Source of the DNA: Lumnitzera littorea
Lineage: Eukaryota; Streptophyta; Magnoliopsida; Myrtales; Combretaceae
NCBI GenBank assembly: GCA_024138015.1
Contig: JAMXBB010000010.1
Coordinates: forward strand, 11,035,254 to 11,099,253
Reading direction: 5' to 3'
DNA: 64,000 nucleotides
Shown one piece after another: positions 46,738 through 58,311 of the stretch. Numbering within the stretch: position 1 is the stretch's first letter; the number at the start of each line of letters is the position of its first letter. The position numbers were made by a program, and so were the translations under genes. Below the pieces are notes generated by a model. The model did no database searches. It saw only the letters and a list, made by a program, of their open reading frames with translations, and was not told the origin of the DNA.

Positions 46738-47310
46738 AGTCAATTGTATTTTGAGATTGCTGCTCTGAGCTACAGTAGGCATGAACTTGGCTAATTAAGA
46801 CATCTATTTGCCTGTAGTTGAATTTTCTTACAACCAAATAATACATTACACCACCAAGCAGACCCCATTTGAAGTTGTTTATGGATCCAATCCCGAGTTG
46901 CCTCTCAATCACACCCCTATACTTATATCCGAGTAAGAAGACTCTAATGCAAGAGCCCGAGCATAGTCCATACAACTCATCTATGATAAGGTTACTCGAT
47001 AGATCGACCAAGCTACTAGACGAATGCAAGAGAAGGCCAAGGGTAGGACAACAAAACAATTTCAACTTGGAGGCTTAGTGTAGCTGTACTTGAGAAAGGA
47101 AAGGTTCTTGAGTAAGAGGAAGAACAAGCTATCAGCACAAGTTGAATGACCTTTCAAAATTCTCCAAAAGATCAACAACAACACCTATAGATTAGAGCTT
47201 CCCAAAGATTGTGGGGTTTCAGACACCTTCAATGTTATTGACCTTAGTCCATATCATCTTGATAGAGAACTAATTAAAGCCAATCGGATTTGATCCCAAA
47301 TCCAAATTAA
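46738..47310 (+). pseudogene. Element A integrase C-terminal part
   Basis: Continues the integrase frame broken at 32765. Motifs: LPVVEFSYNQ near 46812 (family LPQAEFAYN), TPFEVVYGSNPELPLNH near 46855, IDQATRRMQEKAKGRTTKQF near 47010, LRKERFLSKRKNKLSAQVE near 47085, ILQKINNNTYRLELPKD near 47160 and GVSDTFNVIDLSPYHLDREL near 47215, the usual end of plant chromovirus Pol. A chromodomain is not evident. Stops interrupt it. The minus 111-codon frame is a shadow. Confidence 0.88.
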
Positions 47311-47321
47311 CCCGAAGGGAA

Positions 47322-47660
47322 TGATAGAAATCAAGCTATTGGGCCTTTAACCCACAACTGAGCTCGAAAACTAGAGGGACTGGCAAGGCGAATCCTCCTA
47401 CTCTAACCAACTCCTATCGAGGCCGAGTTACTCCTTGCTACTGATCGACTCTCTTTGCGATGCCCAACTGTTAAAAATTGTGTGCTAACTTAAAGAATGC
47501 CTTAACAATAACTAAACCTCGTGCACCTGCTCGGTTATGTCCGAGTCGACCACTTACTCGGCATCATTCTTATCGAGAGGTCGAGAGAGCTGCTTGCACT
47601 AATCTTCAGCCACTCCTATTTGGACAAGTCCATGCATGCTCAACACTCTTGCGCGGCTAT
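47322..47660 (+). repeat. Element A 3' LTR, partial
   Basis: Starts TGATAGAAATCAAGC after the purine tract CCCGAAGGGAA. It parallels the 5' LTR through GTTACTCCTTGCTACTGATCG, GGCATCATTCTTATCGAGAG and CTCTTGCGCGGCTA, then similarity fades near 47660. The rest of this LTR, including the TATA region, is missing or replaced. Confidence 0.75.
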
Positions 47661-47985
47661 TGATCCGCTTAAACTATATATATATGATTACATAGCGAAT
47701 ACTCCAGCAAGTATACTAGGTTAAAATCAAGTAATAAAGAGAGTAAGATTGTCGATCCCTCGAGGACTATAAAATTACTAAACCTATAATAGTTCTTATC
47801 AATATTTAGGCAATCAAAATTAAATTGTGAATTAACTAATTTCTAATTACCCTAAAACTTTCGAAAAGAAAATTACGATAAAATATTTAAAACTACGTAA
47901 TCAATTGAGAAAATAGCTAAAGAGGTGATCTTTATTACCTTAATAATTTCCTTTATGGTAGTTTACATATTCAAACATATATATA
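47661..47985. other. Unassigned repeat remnant
   Basis: Contains AGTAATAAAGAGAGTAAG and GATTGTCGATCCCTCGAGG, phrases I associate with leader sequence of plant LTR elements, but no coding motif and no ends. It lies between the broken LTR of element A and the Harbinger element. Confidence 0.35.
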
Positions 47986-47999
47986 TTTCCATGCAGGCA

Positions 48000-48650
48000 T
48001 AAAACAACTGGAAAAGGAAGTATCCTTTCATTTTGTAAACATAGATTGCGATATAAAGATAGCATTAATGAAGTGTTTAAGGGCACTAAAGGCACTAATA
48101 GTAGATTATCAGGGCCAACATCAACTGTACCACCACCAGAGAATGGAAGATTTAGTAGTTCTTGAGAAGGGAGTGGAGACTCACATGAAGATCCACAATT
48201 TGTTGATCTTATGGACAACTCTCCACCATTTTTTATAGTATTGGAGATAACAACTCGCAACAACCTATAATTTAAGAGGGAGATACATCTTCCAAGAGAA
48301 AAACACCTAATAATTCTGTAAAGAACCATGTAAGAAAGCAACGATACTCTAGAGATGATTTAACTAATGATCTAGGAAATCTAATTGTAACCCTAAGTGC
48401 CGAAAGTTCCACTAGTTCTATGTCTGTCAATAATGACATAGATCCATTAGGTATTAAGGAGGTAATGTGGGAGGTTTAGGCACTACCAACTATGATTAAG
48501 GATAGGTAATTAGGCTTAGATGCTACGAAGGTTCTCATGGATGATAAGCTACATTACTTCTTCTCTAATGACCTTGATGTTGACATGAAAACTCTATTTC
48601 TTAAATGAGAGGTTGCTAAGTATAAGAGAAATAATGCATTGTAGGATTTA
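48000..48650 (+). pseudogene. Harbinger ORF1 (Myb/SANT-like), partial and decayed
   Basis: In plant Harbinger elements ORF1 binds the element ends and assists the transposase. Seen: FCKHRLRYKDSINEVFKGTK near 48030, PQFVDLMDNSPPFF near 48200, RDDLTNDLGNLIVTLSAESS near 48352, SMSVNNDIDPLGIKEVMWEV near 48420 and ATKVLMDDKLHYFFSNDLDV near 48520, ending KYKRNNAL near 48630. The family N-terminal tryptophan-rich Myb-like domain is missing. TAG and TAA stops interrupt it. The region around 48650-48720 looks like non-coding sequence before the next gene. A minus-strand 133-codon frame (47940-48341) overlaps and is a shadow. Confidence 0.78.
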
Positions 48651-48729
48651 AAACTTCATCATTTTGACATTATGTTATTATTGTTGACAATGAATTTATT
48701 TTGATTTTCAGTTGTTTCTCAACTAAAAA

Positions 48730-50080
48730 ATGAACGATGATTTTGAGGAAGATGTGATTATAACAATCATGATATACCACATCATAAATGGTTACTTTTA
48801 TGACAAAGTGCCCACTATAATTCCATACGAACAGGACTGGACTTCATCAACGAGGTCTTAGACCATCCAAATCCAACTCAATGTTAGAATTTGTTTCATA
48901 TAAACCCTTCCTCATTTTGAAGCTTGTGTGGAGTGTTAACAAGATATGGTCTTCGTCATAGTAGAGATGTCTCAATCAAGGAAAAAGTAAGGATGTTTTT
49001 AAATGTCAGGGTGTGGAACTTCAACTAGGATGGTTTAACAAATGTTCCAATATGCATCTAAAAACATATTTCGTTAGTCCAATATGGTTCTTAATGCATT
49101 AGCAGAATTCTCAAAGAAAATTATTAAACTTTAAGAGGCTATGTTTCAAAAAATTCCTATACAGATAAGGCATAACTCAAGATATTATCCCTTCTTTAAG
49201 GTGGCAATGCTTTGAAGTCTTATAAGTGATCGTTTAGTTACATGTTTGTAATTTCATTATATTTGAAAATTAATGCTTTCTTTACGATGATTTTGTAAGA
49301 CTACAGCAGTGCAATTGATGGAACGCACATTAAGGCTCATGTTCTAGAGGAACAATAGATCATAAACACGAACAGGAAAGGGAAAGTGTCATAAAATATT
49401 TTGGCTGTTTGTGATTTTGCCCATAGATTTACATTTATCGCTGCTAATGTTGATGGACAAAGCCATGATGCAAATGTCTTAAGACACGTGTTGAGCAATA
49501 CATCCTTCCTTTTTTCCTATACTATCCCCAAGTACATACAATTAAAATTAAATTCGTACTTTTAAAGGATTGCATATTATCTATTACATTTCATTTAAAT
49601 CTTTTTGCTATACTTTTTTTAGGTAAGTATTACTAGATGGATTTAAGGTTTCTAAATAAAATAGGATATTTAGCTCCTTATAATGGAGAAAGATATCATG
49701 GTTCTAAGTTTCAGCAAGGTTATCTAACACAAACTCCAAAAGAGTTATTTAATTATGTGCATTTATCACTTAGAAATGTTATTAAGCGTATGCTTAGAAT
49801 TTGGAAGAATAGGTTTCGAATACTTCACAACATGCCTGATTATAAAATGTCCAAGCAAATTAAGATTATTGTTGCTATTGCTACTTTGCATAATTATATT
49901 ATACTTAATTATGCTACAGAATCATTTATTATTGGTAGGTTTCTTCAGGAGGAAATTATCGCAATAAAAGATCATGATGTGATTGAGAGTATTAACTACC
50001 ACAGTATTGCTACTGATTTATGGATGAGTATTGTACGTAATGCTATTGGTGGCGATTTGGTAGCATTGAGAAGTCAATGA
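48730..50080 (+). pseudogene. PIF/Harbinger DDE transposase, intron-bearing, decayed
   Basis: Starts at ATG 48730 (MNDDFEEDVIITIMIYHI, matching the family opening). Then YPFFK near 49185, a probable intron, SAIDGTHIKAHVLEE near 49310 (first catalytic Asp kept), NILAVCDFAHRFTF near 49395, SHDANVLRH near 49465, a second intron of about 90 bp ending TTTTTTTAG at 49622, KYY then MD near 49630 where the family has DSGY (second Asp present), GYLAPYNGERYHG near 49663 and LSLRNVIKRMLRIWK near 49765, where the catalytic Glu is Lys. The last exon is open for 147 codons. Stops and frame changes occur in the first exon. Confidence 0.85.
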
Positions 50081-50523
50081 TAGAAGTCAAATTTAAACAA
50101 AGTGTCATAGGGAAAATTGAAAATTTTATCAATCTAGTGATTTCCTTATGGACTTAATTATTGTTCGAACCGTTATGCTAATTCATTTTTTTATGAATTT
50201 TTTGCAGTTAAATATTTATTAATGTTAATTACAATAACAATAACAACACCAACATTATTAACTATTTATGATATTACTGACAATTTCATAATCCACTAAA
50301 AAGAATAATCACTAACAACAATAATAATAATAATATTAATGAGATAGATTATCTAAACCCAGATCTAACATAGAAATAGACTAGACATTATATCCAAACA
50401 CTAGGTTTTAAACAAAAATAAATCAGACAATTTATCTAAACACCATGCTTCAAATAGAAATATATAAGATACAAATCAGACAATGTTCTAAATAGTCAAC
50501 TATAAATAGAAATAATTAAGAAA

Positions 50524-50543
50524 CAGACAGTCCAAATAGGGCC
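50524..50543 (-). repeat. Harbinger right terminal inverted repeat
   Basis: CAGACAGTCCAAATAGGGCC; its complement begins GGCCCTATTTGGAC, as in plant PIF/Harbinger ends. Related CAGACAATTTATCTAAACAC-type motifs repeat just inside (50427-50446). Confidence 0.7.
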
Positions 50544-50612
50544 ATAAAGGTCACACAGTATAAAGTTCATAAAGTTTGGATACAACTAAATGAGTGATAA
50601 AAGTCTAGAAAC

Positions 50613-50635
50613 GAGAGAGAGAGAGAGAGAGAGAG
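50613..50635 (+). repeat. GA microsatellite
   Basis: GAGAGA run of about 23 bp. Confidence 0.9.
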
Positions 50636-52185
50636 TTTATCAAGTCTAATTGAAAGTAAAGTCCAACAACTAAACGAGTTGCAATGATAACATCTGGACA
50701 TCAACATCACATAGGCTAGCACATCCTAACCCCTAACATAAAGGTCATGCTAAGCATGGTCATAGCACCATATTGTCAGGGGTTGAACTTACCTTATTTA
50801 GACACTACTAGAACAATTTGTTAAAAAAAAAAAAATAACTGTTTGCTTCTTATCACAACTACATTGCATCTTATATATAGAAAAGGACTTTGTTAATAAG
50901 TGCATTTGTGATATTTTCTAATATTCAACGAAAGGGAACTTTAAACTTTGCCATGAAATTATTATTGGTGCTCGATTTTTTAAAAAAAAAATACCAAGAG
51001 AATAAATTTTTAACCTTTTCACTTGGGACATATATATTAATTTAAATGTAACTATCAATTAATTAAAAAATAAAATTAACACATTAAACTTGTATAATTT
51101 CTATCATTGAGAACAATAGATCACAAAAGGTATTTATAGAACCTAAAGAAGGATAAAAAAAATTACTTAATATAAAAATTTGTACTATATAATATTTTAA
51201 ATGATGACTATGCAAGATTATTTTTAGCGATTTTATGGAGAAAAAATCGTTTACAATAGAAGCAATTAGATAATCTATTGGTTATTTTGTGCATTAATTT
51301 TCATAATAGCAATTGCGAAGACAATAGTACATGAAATAATAAGACCATTATTATTTACCATTCATTTATGCAATAAGATCAAAAACTTATAGCATTAACT
51401 ATATAATTATTAAAAAATAGATAGCATGCAATGAGAATTTGTTTGACTATTACCGTGAAAAAAAGAGGTAAGAAGGGGATCAAAACCATTTATTGAGAGA
51501 TATAATAAATGCAACATGAAAAAATAAAATAACTCCAGAATTAAAAGCAATAGCTCTTGTTGCGAAAACAAATCCATATTACTTGACCATTAAACACATG
51601 ATAGTTTTCAGGCTTAACGCATGGATTCCCACTATCACTTGGAACTTTCAAACAATCATACCAACATGCAAATCATTTGTCAAAACGTTGCATTTATTAC
51701 ACCGGGTTTTGAAGGTAATCTTGAATAAGTATTTTATTCAAAAGTATTCTTGAGAAAATTCAATTTGGGTATTATAAGGTTAAGGTCGGTCTTAGGATCT
51801 TTGTCGTTTCGATTTGGAATTTTGTGTCATGAAGAAGAATCATCACATCCTTTAGCTCTTGTAAGTTTTTAAGTTATGGGGTTGATTCAGATGGCAATGG
51901 GCTTTCTTGGGGATTTAATATTGGGCATCTCACTTCTCGCCCGCATCGGTAAAAATTATGGCTGAATATTTAATTGATTCGAGCATATCACAATAAGACT
52001 TAAAATAGTAAGTAGACTATCTAATAAAATTTAGGATTACATTTTCTGAATTTTCTTTCTAATTCCAGAGTTTTTGAAATGGCTCTATAATTTGTCCCTT
52101 TTCAATCAAAAATGGTCTACCAATTCGATTCAACTCCATACCACTACAGCTTCTTAATAGAATCACATGCTTCCAAATTGGAGAC
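50636..52185. other. AT-rich spacer, no gene recognised
   Basis: No frame above about 60 codons and no transposon ends found. A13 run at 50822-50834. Confidence 0.5.
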
Positions 52186-52189
52186 AAGT

Positions 52190-53187
52190 AGGAACGCAAT
52201 TGGGTGGGTCGTAACAGAGTTTCTGATCTCGTTCGACCTGATAAAAACCCTATAAAATATTTCTTAATAAGATTTTAAGATAGATTTTGAGATATACCTA
52301 AAAACTATATAAGGTTTCAGGACGGGTTTTGGATTCTTCAAAAAATCCATTAAAAAACCTACTACTCAGTAAAAAGTAACTAAAATATTATATATTATAG
52401 AAAATAAAAACTATCATTCAGAAAACTAGCAAATTCCTAAATTCTATGCTCTTGATTAACTATGAATATAATGCCATTGTATTTGATTATAGTAAATCTA
52501 ATATAATAAAACAAAAAGTTGATCCTTCTGATTTAATGCTATCATGAAGATGCTACTATATTATGACATACAAGCACCAAATTTGTTTTACCGGTAGAGC
52601 TTATTCTTTTATTTATGGCTTATTTATTTAGTTATTCATTTTTGTCAGTAGGAAAATATTTTTTTTTCCCCTCATTATGGGTTAAAATTATGCAGATGAC
52701 AATTATAAAGATGTTCATATTATAATATATGCCATTCTTTTGTTTACATAATATAAAAGCATTTTTTTCCTCTGCAAGAAAGCAATCGGATTTGATTAAA
52801 CAATAATTTTAAAGGTTTTATTGTTTGTAACAAAAATGAGAAGCTTGATATTTATTGAAATAAATTTTGGATAATTTTTAATTCAACATTTTGTTGCCGA
52901 TTCATAATACCACCTTGCATCTATAAATTTTCAATACTTTGCTTTTCTTATTCTTTACATTATCTATTTAATTCATGTAATTAAATTTAAATAACTTACC
53001 ATTAAGGGAGGAAAAAAAAAAGAAAAGGAAAATGTGTTTTAGGTTTGAGAACTTAGTTTCCTGATGAGCTTATCGGGTGAGTTTCGGCTAATACCCTCAA
53101 AATCCTATAGCGTTTTGGACAGGTTTCAGGACATCTACAAATAACAGGATAAATACTAGAATCCAAATTTGCCCTGATTGCATCTCT
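52190..53187. mobile_element. Possible hAT-like non-autonomous element
   Basis: Left TAGGAACGCAATTGGGTGGG and right GCCCTGATTGCATC resemble the TAGGGGTGGCAATTGGG-type ends of plant hAT MITEs. Direct phrases GGTTTCAGGACGGG (52311) and GGTTTCAGGACATC (53124) recur near each end. No clear 8-bp duplication and no transposase, so it is tentative. Confidence 0.35.
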
Positions 53188-53364
53188 TCACACGTGTTAC
53201 ACACTCATTAAACACAATGTGGAGTGGAAATTGAAATGTTTGCCTTTTATTGCTTAATTGTTAAGTGTGGATCCCAGGTGAGTACGTAGCTTAAACAAAT
53301 GGGATAGCTCTTCGAAATTTCTCCAATCTTATCAAACCGTTGTTTTTAAGCTCCCTTCACTCCG

Positions 53365-53685
53365 TCAGCCTTGATCGATAGAAGCCCACTCGGTCAATTC
53401 GCTTAGGTTGCTGGTGTCGCGGTGAAATGTTATGAAGACGTTATAGGCTGAAACTCCACACAATTCTTGAAGTGCCAACCATTGACAAGTAAGTTTCGTT
53501 GAGCTTGCGGAGTAATTAATTCCTCTTCCACTACTTTGAAGTGGTAGTTTCTTTCTTTCGAGTTTCTTTTCATATGGGTTTAAATGAAAATATAGGGCAT
53601 ACAGATAGGAGAAAACATATCTTCTTGATTGAGTTGAAAGTCCATGTGTTAGGGCATTTCTCAGCTCGAGTTTTGATCTTCTCAA
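53365..53685 (-). other. Open minus-strand frame of 106 codons, unidentified
   Basis: Reads from ATG at 53685 to a stop at 53365 without interruption, ending LCGVSAYNVFITFHRDTS then ELTEWASIDQG. I recognise no family, signal peptide or membrane segment. It is more GC-balanced than its surroundings. It could be a remnant exon or chance; an (AT)n tract and the duplicated block lie immediately upstream. I list it because it is the longest open frame in the 50.6-58 kb stretch. Confidence 0.25.
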
Positions 53686-53703
53686 GTTAGCAGTTTTTCT
53701 TTT

Positions 53704-53708
53704 AATGA

Positions 53709-53743
<35 letters not shown>

Positions 53744-54118
53744 AAATAATTTTAAATTCTTTTATTTATAAACACAAGTGTCAAGAGTGAAATGGCCGTC
53801 ATAAAGTAATCTTAAAGGGGAAAAAAATTTTAACTATCTTCTAGAAAAGTAGAAAGACGACTTCGATTTATATATAATAATAGATTTCAACAAAGTTAAG
53901 GGCTCGATCAAGTTAATTGAACTGCAAGAGCCATTCTTGGATGCCAAGGATGCTGAGAAGCTCCTCTAGGTGAAAATATTGAATTTTGCTCCCATTGTTT
54001 TTGTGGAGGAATTCTACCTTATCCGTGAATACTTTGAGACTTAAGAGTTTCGCAAATAGGATAATTCCTCCAAAACACGCTATATGGATTGATAAGTAAT
54101 ATATATTAATAAAAATTT
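53704..54118 (+). repeat. 415-bp direct duplication, copy 1
   Basis: Identical by eye to 54120-54534 except for one base in the (TA)n run. It begins AATGACTTATATATA and ends AATAAAAATTT. It contains a protein-like frame at 53886-54061 (EPFLDAKDAEKLL, FAPIVFVEEFYLIREYFET) broken by TAG, TAA and TAG; product unknown. Confidence 0.95.
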
Positions 54119-54119
54119 N
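54119..54119. other. Single N, assembly join
   Basis: The only ambiguous base seen in the window, placed exactly between the two 415-bp copies. Confidence 0.95.
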
Positions 54120-54534
54120 AATGACTTATATATATAGATATATATATATATATATTATTAAATAATTTTAAATTCTTTTATTTATAAACACAAGTGTCAA
54201 GAGTGAAATGGCCGTCATAAAGTAATCTTAAAGGGGAAAAAAATTTTAACTATCTTCTAGAAAAGTAGAAAGACGACTTCGATTTATATATAATAATAGA
54301 TTTCAACAAAGTTAAGGGCTCGATCAAGTTAATTGAACTGCAAGAGCCATTCTTGGATGCCAAGGATGCTGAGAAGCTCCTCTAGGTGAAAATATTGAAT
54401 TTTGCTCCCATTGTTTTTGTGGAGGAATTCTACCTTATCCGTGAATACTTTGAGACTTAAGAGTTTCGCAAATAGGATAATTCCTCCAAAACACGCTATA
54501 TGGATTGATAAGTAATATATATTAATAAAAATTT
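54120..54534 (+). repeat. 415-bp direct duplication, copy 2
   Basis: Same length as copy 1; the one difference seen is TAGATATA within the (TA)n tract. Probably the same genomic sequence entered twice at a contig join. Confidence 0.95.
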
Positions 54535-55359
54535 GATATATAATGATATAATTGATTTTTTTATTAAAAAATACATTTCTTTATAATCATATACAAAAAA
54601 TTTATTAGTACTTATACATCATTTATTAATTCATATGATGTTCAATATCATTGAATCTTTTTTTGAGACTATTTTTTATATTCTTTCATTTTTTTTTTCA
54701 TATATCCTTTCTATACTTATCTATTTGAGTCCTTTGTATTGCAATTTTTCCTCAGAATCATGGATTTTTTCAATACAATAGTGAAAGTCAACCTCATATC
54801 CATTAGTGTTAACTATATGATATGAACTTATTATTTTGAGTGGTACTTGATATATATAATTAATTCGTACTTTTTTTTATTCAAGAAAACTACTATTACA
54901 GACATGGTAGAGGACTTACTTTGGTCGTTCTGAGAAGGTAGTGCATTTGAATAGAAAATTTAAATCGTGAAAGCTCAAATTAAAAAAATAGTAAAAGGTG
55001 AAGTATCTTGAATGAAAAAGGTTGAAAATAAATCACTTAAATAGAAATTTAGGTTAATGGTATAAAAACTAGTTTTTCAATAGAATGAATCAAGTTTTAA
55101 TCTATTCTCTTCTAATATGTTACATATAATATAGTTGGAAAAAAAAAAAAGAAAAGTAAGAAAAGATGGAGACTATTTATGCATTCTTTTTCTTTTTAAC
55201 TTCTTATAAAAATAAAATCAAGCATATAATGAGCAACTATCAAGTTGGTAAACTTTAGATTGCTTTTAGTTTGAAATCTAGTCAGATGTTATATAGGCCC
55301 ATAGTTACTGGTGCAAAGGGGAATAACTCATTCCCCGGATTAGGACAAATTGTTGAAAC
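54535..55359. other. AT-rich spacer, no gene recognised
   Basis: Short frames only. A11 run near 55140. Nothing else recognised. Confidence 0.5.
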
Positions 55360-55362
55360 TTA

Positions 55363-55782
55363 CACAATGTTTGGCAAATTTTAATGGAATGGAAATGGAT
55401 GAAAATAAGCAAAAGAAAGAACAGGAAAATAGGAAGAATTATAATTTTCAATTTATGTTTACGAATATAAGGAGGAAATATATTCATTTTATTTTATTGG
55501 TTATATAAAAAATGAAATGAAACAAAATCTGGCATTTGATTTTGATGAACATTGTCATAATTAATTAGCGATTTTGTATTTGTCATCTAATTTCCAACCA
55601 ATTCTAAATGGACTTTAGACAGAAATGTTACTAGTCATTTCCTTCTTTTTTTTTTAATCGTTATCACTCTTTACTTAAATTATCATAGAAACATATTCAT
55701 CTTTTTTTCTTTTTCTTGGCAAAGAAAAGAATGGACATTTTCATCTATTTCTTTTCATTTCTACAGGTATCCAAATAAGGTA
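55363..55782. mobile_element. Tourist-like MITE, 420 bp
   Basis: Ends CACAATGTTTGG and, read inverted, TACCTTATTTGG, with inward matches continuing (GATGAAAAT on both arms). Flanked by TTA at 55360-55362 and 55783-55785, the PIF/Harbinger-type 3-bp target. Non-coding; the 60-codon minus frame at its left edge is not a gene. The terminal repeats are diverged, so this is an old copy. Confidence 0.65.
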
Positions 55783-55785
55783 TTA

Positions 55786-58310
55786 GAATTTGTGAACTAT
55801 TCTAGAAGTTATATATCTATAGCTTATGTACATTATTAAAACAAAAAATGAAGATTTTTGATATCTTTTTTATATTCCTTAAAATATCTCTAAAACGTAT
55901 TAAAAATAACTATTAAAATATCTTATTATCTAAGAGAAAGGAAATAAAAAAAAAAAAAAAAAAAATACAGAAGAAATAAAGCATTTGTACTTTTGACCAT
56001 GTAGCTGGATTTATGACGCGCAGTTGACTCATTAGATTTCCTTGTCAAAAGTAGCCTAGCGAATCATGGAATGATCCAAGGGAGGCAGGAAGCTAAAAAT
56101 CTTGTATAGAGGTCTTTTGACAAATGTTTCAGAAAGTTTATGCACTAAAATGTTTATAATTTTTAAAACACCGGATTGCACATTTCACAAGAAAAACCAA
56201 TGCGCTCAAGGGCCAATTTTATTTTTTTAATGGAGCCTTGATTTTAGGTATATCCAAAAAGATAAAAAGAAAATCACTTTTCACATTTATGAGTCTTTTT
56301 ATCTTCTATAATATTAAAGTGGATGGGGCTTTCTTAATTACTCTAGTGTCTTTCATGATTTTTTGTCACATTATTTCATTATTTTCTTTGAATTATATTC
56401 TATAAAATTAATTATTAACTCTTTGTTGGAATTCAAATAGTTGGCTAATTCCTCAAGGTTAAATCAGTACTTTGATCATTTCAACTATCAAACAATTCCA
56501 CTTTCATCGACAAAAAAGTAACCCATTAACCCACAAGCCTTTTTTTTCTCCTATTTATTTTCTAAACTGCCTTTATCATTTAAAATACAAAAACTTGTAC
56601 ATTTTATATATTAAGCACACGATTGCGGGTGCCTAATCCAGCTAATTATATTTTATGCACAATATTTTATATTTCCACCAAACTAAATGGCTTATAAATG
56701 TAAATAATTGATATGCTAATCATGTTAGTCCTTTTTTTTTTCCACCAAAGATAGCGTTAAATTCAACGTTCTCAAAATAGCTATACCTACGTAACCTTTC
56801 AATCCTAGTTGACCCTTTTAGGTTCGGTCCAACTAGTTCAACCTAATCCCACCAAAGAATTAATTCGAATCACTAATTTGACCCTTATTGACAGTAATCT
56901 TGTTTAACTAGTTGACCCAATCAATCCGACTTGATTCTTATAAGAATTTATTGAGTTTTTTTTTATTAAAATATATTATTTTCTCTTATATTTTCTAGAA
57001 AATACATCAGCCTGCTGAACAAATAAATGTATATTAAAAAAACAAAAAATAAACTGTAAAAAGCTCTGAATTTTTAATTCTCAAGGATATAAATAATTTG
57101 TTTTACTTTATACATAAATATAAACCATATTATAATATTTTATTATTTTCGATTTAATCTCAGTTTGATCCTTATTAACTCTTTTGCCCCTTAATCCCTT
57201 CTCATTCTTGAATCAACCTTCCGGTCTAAGTCTAACAATGTTGCTTCCAATGGGTGCTATTTTTAAATCACAAGTCATTTAATGACTCATTTTCATCATT
57301 GTTGTTAAATCTAAGTTAACCCCTGTAGTTTAACCCAGTTTAATCTAATCCAATCATAAAACCGGTCCAATAAAACTCTAGTCTAATCTTGATTAAATCA
57401 TGGTTAAATCCAATTCTACCCTTTTAATCTTTAACCCTCTCATATGTTTAATTCAATCATCTAAATCGTATTTGATAATATTGATTTTTGTGTTTATAGG
57501 CAATGTTATGTTATTACATGTTTTACTTTTGTACATTATGATAAATATAATGCCTAATATAAAATATAACGATTGATAGCATCGTAACATGGCTACAATT
57601 GTAGGTATATGTGAAAGTTTTCAAGGCTAATTCCCATATGGACCTAATAACAAGTGAATCCAAGCCTCACATTATATGAATGTTGGCCCTTTCCTAAGTC
57701 GATACTATCGTTCAAAGCAGTGTAATTTCGAGTAATATTTCCCATGATTGATACATTTGCAAAATTAAATAAATCAACAAATAGAAATTTCATTAAATTG
57801 CTGATTTTGATATCTTTGTTCTTTTTAAAAAAAAAAAATTTGGAAATTTAAATCTATGATTCATTCTTCTCGAACAAAAGCTTACCATCATTTAACTTTT
57901 AATAAATATCTATAATATTTAAGTTTCCAAAATTGTTTGGTATTTTAGAAGATTATGAATAATTTTATTTTTCTTATTTTATCAAAAGCTTCCCACAACA
58001 CAAACATGTTATATTTATAAATAATTCACTGTTCTAGATGTACAATTCAATTTTAGATAACCACCCACCATGTACATTTTTATCTTTAATGGTGAGCATT
58101 CTTTTATCGAATGTGTTGAATTTTTTCTTTTGCACGCAAAGGAGGGTTATGACACGGTATTTTATAAGGCACATGCGTTGCGGATGCATGATCATGCACC
58201 CACGAGAATAAGAATTCGACTGTGGTTTCCTTCTATCTACTTGTTTAATAGAGTTAAAAAAGTTGCTCATTCTAATAGATAGTGTGTCTCTGTCATAGTT
58301 TCTTTTGTCC
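55786..58310. other. AT-rich spacer, no gene recognised
   Basis: Poly-A run near 55948-55966. Around 56770-57440 there are repeated GGTCCAACTAGTT and CCGGTCC-like phrases that suggest an old repeat, but without ends. Overlapping frames of 70 and 78 codons at 58034-58282 lie on opposite strands with no motif. Confidence 0.45.
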
Positions 58311-58311
58311 C

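Larger units (their letters stand above)
27735..47660 (+). mobile_element. Element A: chromovirus-like Ty3/gypsy retrotransposon, split by nested insertions
   Basis: Order: 5' LTR (27735-28643), tRNA-Met-type PBS (28647), gag (29174-30040), protease, RT, RNase H, first part of integrase (to 32765), then element B with C inside it (32766-46732), then the rest of integrase (46738-47310), polypurine tract and 3' LTR (47322 to about 47660, truncated or diverged). Without the insertions it is about 6 kb. All domains contain stops and RT has lost its catalytic acids. Flank on the left is TTACT; the right target-site copy is not visible. Gag and Pol motifs suit the plant Galadriel/CRM/Reina side of the chromoviruses; no chromodomain could be confirmed. 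Confidence 0.85.
47986..50543 (+). mobile_element. PIF/Harbinger transposon, left end missing
   Basis: Carries the two genes of plant PIF/Harbinger transposons in the same orientation: a Myb/SANT-like ORF1 (48000-48650) and a DDE transposase (48730-50080). The right end reads CAGACAGTCCAAATAGGGCC at 50524-50543, the inverted form of the usual GGCCCTATTTGG terminal repeat, followed by ATAA, in keeping with a TAA-type target. I found no matching left terminal repeat, and the N-terminal Myb domain of ORF1 is absent, so the left end is deleted. Both genes are mutated. Confidence 0.8.

Noticed and set aside
46730..47065. 111-codon minus frame
   Set aside because: Shadow of the element A integrase C-terminal part on the plus strand.
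47940..48341. 133-codon minus frame
   Set aside because: Shadow of the Harbinger ORF1, whose plus-strand motifs are clear.
56770..57440. Repeated GGTCCAACTAGTT and CCGGTCC phrases suggesting a MITE
   Set aside because: No terminal repeats or target-site duplication could be placed.
58034..58282. Overlapping 78-codon minus and 70-codon plus frames
   Set aside because: Complementary chance frames without motifs; neither could be preferred.
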